The notes below the pieces were generated by a model. The model made no database searches. It was not told where the DNA came from and saw only the letters and a program-made list of their open reading frames with translations. This document shows positions 1 through 4,868 of a stretch of DNA of 12,371 bases, piece after piece. Numbering within the stretch: position 1 is the first letter of the stretch; every line of letters begins with the position of its first letter. The position numbers were made by a program, and so were the translations under genes. Source of the stretch: Chloroflexota bacterium (GTDB lineage Bacteria > Chloroflexota > Dehalococcoidia > Dehalococcoidales > RBG-16-60-22); the NCBI GenBank assembly GCA_016190585.1, contig JACPQH010000009.1, positions 1 through 12,371 on the forward strand, in the 5' to 3' direction.

Positions 1-540
1 GTAGTCGCGCGCGCCCTCCGGGGTGCTCTTTATCAGCACCGGCGTCTCTATCTCGACGAAGCCCCGCGCGTCCAGGAAGTCCCGCATGAACTTGATTACC
101 CGGCTGCGCAGCAGCAGGTTGTCCTTCATCTTGCGGCGGCGCAGGTCCAGGTAACGATATTTCAGCCGCAGGCTCTCGTCGACCTCGCTGTCCTCATTGA
201 TATAGAAAGGCGGCGTCCGCGAGACGTTCAGTATCGCGATATCGCCGGCGATGACCTCGACGGCGCCCGTGGGCAGGTGCTCGTTCTCGGTGCCGGGCGG
301 GCGCGGGGCGACCTCGCCGGTGACGCGGACGACATACTCGCTGCGCAGCTCCCCGGCGACCTGATGCGTCTTTGGGGAAATCTCCGGGTTAAAAACAACC
401 TGGACGATGCCGGAGCGGTCGCGCAGGTTGATAAATATCAGCCCGCCGTGGTCGCGGCGGCGGTCCACCCACCCCGCGAGCTTGACGGTGGCGCCGGCGT
501 GCTCCCGGCGCAGCTCCCCGCAGCTATGGTCTTTCAGCAA
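1..540 (-). CDS. aspS: Aspartyl-tRNA synthetase, N-terminal part (cut by window edge)
   Basis: This enzyme charges tRNA with aspartate in the cytoplasm. The visible 180 residues hold the N-terminal OB-fold anticodon-binding domain (about residues 15-105; [10 protein letters not shown] near 24-33, [14 protein letters not shown] near 37-50), then the linker [10 protein letters not shown] and class II motif 1 ([10 protein letters not shown] at 160-169). The rest of the catalytic domain lies beyond base 1. The start is TTG at 540: AGGAG sits six bases upstream, an in-frame TGA occurs a few codons further up, and no ATG is available. His31 and Gly83 are the residues linked in Pseudomonas aeruginosa AspRS to recognition of tRNA-Asn, so this is probably the non-discriminating form that also makes Asp-tRNA(Asn). 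Family assignment is secure; the specificity is inferred. Confidence 0.96.
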   Translation of the reverse strand, partial: MLKDHSCGELRREHAGATVKLAGWVDRRRDHGGLIFINLRDRSGIVQVVFNPEISPKTHQVAGELRSEYVVRVTGEVAPRPPGTENEHLPTGAVEVIAGDIAILNVSRTPPFYINEDSEVDESLRLKYRYLDLRRRKMKDNLLLRSRVIKFMRDFLDARGFVEIETPVLIKSTPEGARDY

Positions 541-645
541 AGAATTCTCCTGACCGTAATATCATGGCACATTATGAAATTATAGACCATGGCCAGGTTC
601 CCTTCAACTCGCGCCTCATCTAATCCTGGCTGCTGCCGCCTTGCC

Positions 646-654
646 TCAGTCCAT
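646..654 (-). other. Two-codon leader frame (Met-Asp-stop) ahead of aspS
   Basis: On the minus strand a near-perfect Shine-Dalgarno sequence (AAGGAGG, 668-662) lies seven bases before ATG at 654. The ATG is followed by GAC (Asp) and TGA. The frame ends about 105 bases before the aspS start and sits just downstream of a TATACT -10 box. The codon content (one Asp codon, in front of the Asp-tRNA synthetase gene) suggests a minimal leader or stalling peptide, but it could also be the relic of an older start. The sequence is certain; the function is a guess. Confidence 0.35.
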
Positions 655-675
655 TGAATCACCTCCTTGTGTGGT

Positions 676-681
676 AGTATA
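676..681 (-). promoter_or_regulatory. Probable -10 box of the aspS promoter
   Basis: TATACT read on the minus strand, in an AT-rich patch upstream of aspS. Transcription would begin near 669, placing the strong ribosome binding site of the Met-Asp-stop frame at the very 5' end of the message and leaving about 130 leader bases before the TTG start of aspS. No good -35 box is found at 16-18 bases; TTCACT at 701-706 is the nearest match, but its spacing of 19 is poor. Confidence 0.4.
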
Positions 682-750
682 GCTAATAACGGTTAGTAAC
701 AGTGAAGCGGGGGAGAGCTTTCGCGAGGAGGCGCAGCCCCTTTGCTTCCC

Positions 751-813
751 AACTCCCCTTTCCGTCCATATATAGCTATGTACCGCAACCATATTTCAGG
801 ACGAAGAGGGGTT
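751..813. repeat. Imperfect inverted repeat in the aspS/XRE intergenic gap
   Basis: The left arm 751-767 (AACTCCCCTTTCCGTCC) matches the reverse complement of the right arm 799-813 (GGACGAAGAGGGGTT) with a few mismatches and a small length difference, around an AT-richer loop of about 31 bases. It could be a small dispersed intergenic repeat or the remnant of a transcript end. Only one copy is in this window. The remainder of the 541-906 gap holds the aspS leader, the XRE promoter and nothing else I recognise. Confidence 0.35.
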
Positions 814-871
814 CGGGGGTGAGACAGGCACATAGCGACCAGGTTTGAGCAGGTAAACTTTATGTCAACAG

Positions 872-900
872 TTGACCGGCTACACTGAAGCGTGTAAAAT
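872..900 (+). promoter_or_regulatory. Leaderless promoter of the XRE gene with TACAC-N6-GTGTA operator
   Basis: The -35 box TTGACC (872-877) and -10 box TAAAAT (895-900) are 17 bases apart. The palindrome TACAC (881-885), N6, GTGTA (892-896) fills the spacer and overlaps the first two bases of the -10 box. The ATG at 907 begins six bases after the -10 box, so transcription would start at or next to the start codon, and no ribosome binding site is present. Every element has the same spacing as in the promoter at 1122-1150, which points to shared control, most likely autorepression by the XRE protein. Confidence 0.75.
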
Positions 901-906
901 GTCTCT

Positions 907-1125
907 ATGAGAAAGGCGCAATGGGACGCGGGCCGGGTCAAGGCGCTGAGAAAGCACCTGGGCCTGACCCAGCAGGAGATGTCCGCCCGGCTGGGCACGC
1001 GCCAGCAAACTATTAGCGAGTGGGAGACTGGCCTGTACCAGCCGCGGGGCGCCTCGGCCCAGCTTCTCTCCATCGTCGCGGAAGAAGCCAGGTTCCCTTA
1101 TACCGCCGACCAGCGGGACGTTTGA
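907..1125 (+). CDS. Small XRE-family helix-turn-helix regulator
   Basis: A 72-residue protein that is almost entirely one Cro/C1-type DNA-binding domain. The helix-turn-helix runs from about residue 10 to 45, with the turn and recognition helix near 20-42 (GLTQQEMSARLG, then TRQQTISEWETG). The following PRGASAQLLSIVAE resembles the tail of HigA/MqsA-type antitoxins and other small XRE regulators. The start is ATG at 907; there is no Shine-Dalgarno sequence, and the promoter geometry predicts a leaderless message. Its TGA stop (1123-1125) lies inside the -35 box of the next gene. Because its own promoter and the DUF2851 promoter carry the same palindrome in the same place, it probably represses both. 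No toxin-like partner is adjacent; the DUF2851 protein is the only linked candidate. The fold is secure; target and role are inferred. Confidence 0.88.
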   Translation: MRKAQWDAGRVKALRKHLGLTQQEMSARLGTRQQTISEWETGLYQPRGASAQLLSIVAEEARFPYTADQRDV

Positions 1126-1150
1126 CAAGATACACGGTAACGTGTATACT
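1122..1150 (+). promoter_or_regulatory. Consensus leaderless promoter of DUF2851 gene with the same operator
   Basis: The -35 box TTGACA (1122-1127) and -10 box TATACT (1145-1150) are 17 bases apart, close to the sigma-70 ideal. The spacer holds TACAC (1131-1135), N6, GTGTA (1142-1146); the perfect palindrome extends to ATACACG-GTAA-CGTGTAT (1130-1147). The ATG at 1157 starts six bases after the -10 box. A promoter this strong with an operator across its spacer would be expected to be tightly repressed. The -35 box overlaps the stop codon of the XRE gene. Confidence 0.8.
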
Positions 1151-1156
1151 CGCCGT

Positions 1157-1879
1157 ATGGCGGCGAAAAGCGCGGGTCAGGCCGGTGGCGCAGAGGGCCT
1201 GGCCGGCCCCGGGGAACTGCAGATTATCGAGGCCTGGCGCGGGCTGCGCGGCCGCCGCGGCCTGGTAACCGAGGAAGGACAACCGCTGGAGGTCATCTAC
1301 CCCGGCCGCAGCAGCGACGGCGCCGGCGCCGATCTGGTTGACGCCGTGATATTGAGCGGCGGCGCCCTGAAGAAGGGGGCCATCGAGGTCCACACCCGCG
1401 CCAGCGGCTGGTGGAGCCACGGCCATCACCGGGACCCGTCTTATAACCAGGTAATCCTGCACGTCGTGTACCGGAATGACCGTGCCGGCGCGCCCGTCCT
1501 GGAGAACGGCGGCAGCATCGGCACGCTGGCCCTGGACCGGTGGCCGGCCGGCCCGCCGGCGGATGGCGGCGTCCTGCCCTGCCGGCAAGCACCGCCGGGC
1601 CCACAGCTCCCCAGGATTATTGACCGTTGCGGCCGGGCACGCTTCCTGGAGCACGCCGCCCGCTTCCGCGCCGGGATAAAGGACGCCGGGCCCGGCGAGG
1701 CCCTCTACCAGGGTATCATGGAGGCGCTGGGCTACGCGCCCAACCGGCGGCCTTTCCTCGAGCTCAGCCGGCGGCTGCCGCTCCGCGCCCTGGAGGCCGC
1801 CGGACGCGGCCAACCACCCGGCGCGGCGGCCGAGGTCCGGCGGCCGCCTGCTGCTGAGCGCGTCCGGCCTGTTACCTAG
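1157..1879 (+). CDS. DUF2851 family protein, N-terminal part (frameshifted gene)
   Basis: A 240-residue reading frame matching the first 60% of the DUF2851 family, whose function is unknown and whose usual length is about 420 residues. Family features seen: an opening ELQIIEAWRG block, the D-G-x-G-A-D-L-x-D-A segment (GPDF in relatives), GAIEVH followed by W-W-S-H-G-H-H-x-D, then YNQVILHVV, and later LYQGIMEALGY with N at the expected place. After about residue 228 the frame becomes Pro/Arg/Ala-rich and ends at TAG 1877-1879, while the next frame continues the family sequence (RLLLSASGLLP). One surplus base within about 1838-1850 explains the break. ATG 1157 is preferred to the upstream in-frame GTG at 1142, which lies inside the promoter. 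The acidic/ExH arrangement vaguely recalls PD-(D/E)XK nucleases, but this is not demonstrated. Confidence 0.8.
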   Translation: MAAKSAGQAGGAEGLAGPGELQIIEAWRGLRGRRGLVTEEGQPLEVIYPGRSSDGAGADLVDAVILSGGALKKGAIEVHTRASGWWSHGHHRDPSYNQVILHVVYRNDRAGAPVLENGGSIGTLALDRWPAGPPADGGVLPCRQAPPGPQLPRIIDRCGRARFLEHAARFRAGIKDAGPGEALYQGIMEALGYAPNRRPFLELSRRLPLRALEAAGRGQPPGAAAEVRRPPAAERVRPVT

Positions 1880-1919
1880 AGGCGGACCGGCCACCGGAGG
1901 CCCGCCAGCCCCGGAAGCC

Positions 1920-2414
1920 ATGTCCCGGGATGGCTGGCAGCTCTGCCGGATACGCCCCTCCAACACGCCGGAGAGGCGGCTGGCGGCGATGGCCGGCCTG
2001 GTCACCCGCTTCAGCGGCGCGGGGCTGCTGGCGGGATTGCTCGGCAAGCTGGAGGACGGCCCCGCCGGGCTGGAGAAGGCGCTGACAGTGCCTGGCGGCC
2101 GTGGAGGCGCGGCGCTGCTCGGCGGGGGACGGGCCGGCGTCATCGCGGTGAACGTGGCCCTGCCGTTTGCCTACAGCCTGGGCCGGTGGCAAGACTGCAC
2201 CGGCCTGCGCCGCAAGGCCATGGCGCTTTACCTCGGCTATCCGCGGCTGGAGTCCAACAACCCGGAAAGGCACATGATAAGGCAACTCGGTCCGGGGAAA
2301 AATGTCGTAAATTCCGCCTGCCGGCAGCAGGGCTTGCTCTACATCTTCAAGGGCTTCTGCTCCCAGGGCCGCTGCGACGCCTGCCCCGTTATAACAGCCC
2401 GGCGGTCTCGCTGA
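1920..2414 (+). CDS. DUF2851 family protein, C-terminal part (frameshifted gene)
   Basis: The second half of the same DUF2851 gene, in the adjacent frame. The frame is open and family-like from about 1842, before the ATG at 1920, which has no convincing ribosome binding site, so independent translation is doubtful. Family features: W-Q-L-C-R-I-R-P-S-N-T-P-x-R-R-L (relatives have RLRPPNFPTIRL), NVALPFAYSLG, YPRLESNN, and the closing CRQQGLLYIF with a Cys cluster FCSQGRCDACPV. Joined to the upstream part, the product would be close to 420 residues, the normal family length, so no large piece is missing. Its 3' end overlaps the convergent HAD gene by 26 bases. It is either a real pseudogene, an assembly or sequencing error, or, least likely, a recoded gene. 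Confidence 0.72.
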   Translation: MSRDGWQLCRIRPSNTPERRLAAMAGLVTRFSGAGLLAGLLGKLEDGPAGLEKALTVPGGRGGAALLGGGRAGVIAVNVALPFAYSLGRWQDCTGLRRKAMALYLGYPRLESNNPERHMIRQLGPGKNVVNSACRQQGLLYIFKGFCSQGRCDACPVITARRSR

Positions 2415-3081
2415 GGCTGCGGATGACCGGCGCGTAGCCGGCCTCGGCCAGGCCGTAGCGGTCCAGCAGAACGCCTTTCATGCCGGCGTTGTTGGCGCCC
2501 ACGATGTCGATCCGGTACTGGTCGCCGATGTAGAGGGCTTCGGCAGGCTCGACCCGGCCGCACCGCAGCGCCTCCCGGTAGATCTCCGGCTGGGGTTTGC
2601 TGAAGCCAACCTCGTGAGAGGTGACCACTACCTTGAGGTACGGCAGCAGCCCGGTGTCTTCCAGGATAGCGGCGCCGTCGCGGTCGACGTTGGAGATGAG
2701 CCCCAGGATAAGGCCTCTTTCGCCGAGGGTCTCCAGCGCGGGCACGACGTCCTCGAAGGGGACGAGCCGCGGCCTGACCTTCATTACCTGGCCCAGCAGC
2801 CCCTTCAAGGTGGTATCGGGGAGCTCGATGCCGACCTCGGTGAGCACGATGCGCGCGTACCGGGCGAAGACTGCCGTCCTTTCCGCCTCGGGGCGCTGGC
2901 CCAACGGCCGCCGCGCCATCTCCTGGTTGATGAACTCGTCGGCCGCGAGCAAGGGGCGGCGCAGGGTTTCGGGCGGGACATCGCGCCCGATGGCTTTAAG
3001 GGCGTCGGCGTATTGCCGCTCCCGCGGCGGGTCGAAACCGACCAGCGTGTGATACAGGTCAAAGAAAACTGCTTTAATCAT
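2389..3081 (-). CDS. HAD-superfamily hydrolase (haloacid dehalogenase-like)
   Basis: A 230-residue soluble enzyme of HAD subfamily IA. Motif I is FFDLYHTLV with nucleophile Asp8; position +2 is Tyr10 rather than Asp. Motif II is LISN (Ser130/Asn131), motif III Lys162 in FSKPQPEIY, and motif IV YIGDQYRID (Asp187, Asp192). An alpha-helical cap lies between residues about 15 and 105. The Tyr at +2 is seen in L-2-haloacid dehalogenases (DxYGT) and some other HAD branches, while GDxxxxD in motif IV is phosphatase-like, so the substrate cannot be named. GGAGG (3086-3090) lies just upstream; ATG 3084 and 3081 are both possible, and 3081 gives the better spacing and the usual MIKAVFFD beginning. It is divergently arranged with birA. 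Confidence 0.88.
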   Translation of the reverse strand: MIKAVFFDLYHTLVGFDPPRERQYADALKAIGRDVPPETLRRPLLAADEFINQEMARRPLGQRPEAERTAVFARYARIVLTEVGIELPDTTLKGLLGQVMKVRPRLVPFEDVVPALETLGERGLILGLISNVDRDGAAILEDTGLLPYLKVVVTSHEVGFSKPQPEIYREALRCGRVEPAEALYIGDQYRIDIVGANNAGMKGVLLDRYGLAEAGYAPVIRSLSETAGLL

Positions 3082-3104
3082 CATTCCTCCGGGCGACAGA
3101 TACC

Positions 3105-3134
3105 ATTCTAGGCAATCCGGGCCGTCATTGTAAA
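3105..3134 (-). promoter_or_regulatory. Probable promoter of the HAD hydrolase gene
   Basis: On the minus strand TTTACA (3129-3134) and TAGAAT (3105-3110) are 18 bases apart. Transcription would start near 3098, giving a short leader that carries the GGAGG ribosome binding site. It is divergent from the birA promoter about 80 bases away. Confidence 0.5.
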
Positions 3135-3185
3135 GGCGCGCCATGCGTCTCCAGTCGAAAACACCAGATAAAAATCTTAAACCGA

Positions 3186-3217
3186 TTGTCAACCTGCTTT
3201 CTCTAACCGGTTGACAT
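3186..3217 (+). promoter_or_regulatory. BirA box (biotin repressor operator)
   Basis: TTGTCAACC (3186-3194), 14 bases, then GGTTGACAT (3209-3217): eight of nine positions per arm pair, with only the outermost pair mismatched. This fits the published bacterial BirA-box pattern, TTGTAAACC-N14/15-GGTTTACAA, with C/G in place of the central A/T. The right arm contains the -35 box of birA, so bound BirA would block its own promoter and the bioY gene behind it. Confidence 0.78.
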
Positions 3218-3240
3218 TACCGGCGCCCGGGGCGTAGAAT
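3211..3240 (+). promoter_or_regulatory. birA promoter, probably leaderless
   Basis: TTGACA (3211-3216) and TAGAAT (3235-3240) are separated by 18 bases. The birA ATG at 3248 begins seven bases after the -10 box and there is no Shine-Dalgarno sequence between them, so the message probably begins at the start codon. The -35 box is part of the BirA box. Confidence 0.7.
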
Positions 3241-3247
3241 TGTCCTG

Positions 3248-4213
3248 ATGCGAGAATCCGTTCTCAGGGCCCTCCAGGAGACACGCTGCGTTTCCGGCCA
3301 GGAGCTGGGTGAGAAACTGCGCATCTCGCGGACGGCGGTGTGGAAGTACGTTAACGAGCTGCGCCGGCTGGGCTACCAGATAGATTCCTCGCCCCGCCGG
3401 GGTTACTCGCTCACCCGGAGCGCCGACCTTCTTCTGCCCGAGGAAGTAGGCGCCGGGCTGGAGACCCGCTTCCTGGGCAAGCGGATACTGCACCATGCCG
3501 AGGTCACCTCCACCCAGGACATCGCCGAGGAGCTCGCCCGGGCCGGGGCCGAGGAAGGGCTGGTGGTCATCGCCGAAGGGCAGACGCGGGGGCGGGGCCG
3601 GAAGGGGCGGGGCTGGGAGTCGCCGGCCGGTGGCGGGGTCTACCTGTCCATCGTGCTGCGGCCTGACCTGATACCCTCCCTGCTGATCCAGATCCCCCTT
3701 ATCGCCGGCGTGGCCGTGGTGCGGGCCGTCAGGCAGGCAGCCCCCCTGGAACCGGCGTTAAACTGGCCGAACAACATCATCATCGGCGGCCGGAAGGCGG
3801 GCGGGGTGCTGACCGAGATGAGCTGCGAGATCGACGGGGTCAACTACATCGTTCTCGGCATCGGGGTGAACATCAATACACCCATGTCGCTGATACCGGA
3901 GCCAACGCGAGGCATCGCCACCTCGCTGGCCGCGGAATGCGGCCGGCACGTCTCGCGGGTAAAGTTCGTCCAGAAGCTCCTGAGCGAATTCGAGACTCTC
4001 TACAGCGAGTTCCTGAAGTCCGGCTTCGCCCGGATAAGAGAGGAATGGAAGTCGGCCAACTGCACCCTCGGCGGGCGCGTCCGGGTGACAGATGGGGAAG
4101 ATGAGATCGAAGGAGAGGCTCTAGACATAGACCGGGAAGGCTTCCTTCTGGTAAGAAAGGAGAACGGCGATGTAAGGCGTATCATCACCGGGGACGTGAC
4201 TCTTTGCGCGTAA
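3248..4213 (+). CDS. birA: Bifunctional biotin-protein ligase / biotin operon repressor
   Basis: It activates biotin to biotinyl-AMP and attaches it to carrier proteins such as acetyl-CoA carboxylase subunit; with biotinyl-AMP bound it represses its own operon. Length is 321 residues. An N-terminal winged helix (about 1-58; SRTAVWKYVNELRRLGYQI at 28-46) is followed by the ligase domain: TSTQD (87-91), the ATP/biotin loop GRGRKGRGW (115-123), SIVLRPD, GRKAGG with Lys183, GIGVNIN (204-210), and the C-terminal SH3-like cap (about 270-321). The usual KWPND block reads N-W-P-N-N here (172-176), so the Lys and Asp are both Asn. The upstream BirA box supports the repressor role. bioY follows after 24 bases. 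Function is secure; the effect of the altered motif is unknown. Confidence 0.95.
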   Translation: MRESVLRALQETRCVSGQELGEKLRISRTAVWKYVNELRRLGYQIDSSPRRGYSLTRSADLLLPEEVGAGLETRFLGKRILHHAEVTSTQDIAEELARAGAEEGLVVIAEGQTRGRGRKGRGWESPAGGGVYLSIVLRPDLIPSLLIQIPLIAGVAVVRAVRQAAPLEPALNWPNNIIIGGRKAGGVLTEMSCEIDGVNYIVLGIGVNINTPMSLIPEPTRGIATSLAAECGRHVSRVKFVQKLLSEFETLYSEFLKSGFARIREEWKSANCTLGGRVRVTDGEDEIEGEALDIDREGFLLVRKENGDVRRIITGDVTLCA

Positions 4214-4237
4214 ATATTTCAAAAAGGAGTTAAAGCA

Positions 4238-4858
4238 ATGGCGGTAAATACCATAGAAAGATACCGGATGGCGCGCTACGCTGCCTGGCAGTGGCGCTCC
4301 GAGCTCAGCCTGGTACAGAAACTCATCCTGGCCTTCGGCATGGCCGCCCTGGTGGGCCTCGCGGCGCAGGTAAGGATCCCGCTGCCCTGGACGCCGGTGC
4401 CCATCACCGGGCAGACGACTGCGGCCCTGCTGGCCGGCGTCCTGCTGGGCAGGACGTGGGGCGGCGTCAGCCTGGGCATGTATATCGGTCTGGGCGCGGC
4501 GGGCCTGCCCTGGTTCGCCGGGTGGACGGCGGGTGCGGCGGTGCTGGCCGGGGCGACGGGCGGCTACCTGGTCGGCTTCATACTGGCGGCGATGTTTGTC
4601 GGCTTCGTTATCGATAAGTACCCGCAGATGAGGACCTTCAACCGGATGGCCGGCGTGATGTTCCTGGCCAACTTCGTCCTGATCTTTGGTCCCGGTCTTC
4701 TCCAGTTGAACCTCTGGCTGAGCCTGGTCAACGGGCAGTCCGTCGGCCTTTACCGGCTCCTGGTCATGGGCCTGTTCCCCTTTGTCGCCGGCGAGGTTAT
4801 CAAGACCCTGGCGGCGGCCGGCGCGGGCTGGGCGCTTACCCCCAAGCAAGACAGGTAG
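4238..4858 (+). CDS. bioY: Biotin transporter BioY (ECF S component)
   Basis: Integral membrane substrate-binding component for biotin uptake, 206 residues with about six hydrophobic segments. Family signatures: IPLPWTPVPITGQTTAALLAGVLLG (about residues 45-70), GLGAAGLPWFAG, TGGYLVGF, and a C-terminal helix with VAGEVIKTLAAA. An N-terminal stretch of about 25 residues (Arg-rich) precedes the first membrane segment. AAGGAG lies eight bases before the ATG. No EcfA/EcfT genes are in the window, so it must use shared energising subunits elsewhere or act alone. The position directly behind birA and its BirA box implies repression when biotin is plentiful. No biotin synthesis genes are visible here, which fits a scavenging lifestyle but does not prove it. 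Confidence 0.95.
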   Translation: MAVNTIERYRMARYAAWQWRSELSLVQKLILAFGMAALVGLAAQVRIPLPWTPVPITGQTTAALLAGVLLGRTWGGVSLGMYIGLGAAGLPWFAGWTAGAAVLAGATGGYLVGFILAAMFVGFVIDKYPQMRTFNRMAGVMFLANFVLIFGPGLLQLNLWLSLVNGQSVGLYRLLVMGLFPFVAGEVIKTLAAAGAGWALTPKQDR

Positions 4859-4868
4859 GTCAGACGCC

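Noticed and set aside
653..668. CACCTCCTT on the plus strand, resembling the 3' end of 16S rRNA
   Set aside because: No other rRNA sequence around it; it is simply the complement of a strong ribosome binding site on the minus strand.
864..876. GTCAAC-A-GTTGAC palindrome overlapping the XRE -35 box, similar to BirA half-sites
   Set aside because: BirA boxes need 14-15 bases between arms and this has one; it is not repeated at the second promoter. It could still be an extra operator.
1013..2143. Long minus-strand open frame opposite the XRE/DUF2851 genes
   Set aside because: Low-complexity Pro/Ala/Arg/Gly sequence with no family features; an effect of high GC on the strand opposite real genes.
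4121..4849. 242-codon minus-strand frame opposite bioY
   Set aside because: Charged, repetitive composition without family features, antisense to an unmistakable BioY.
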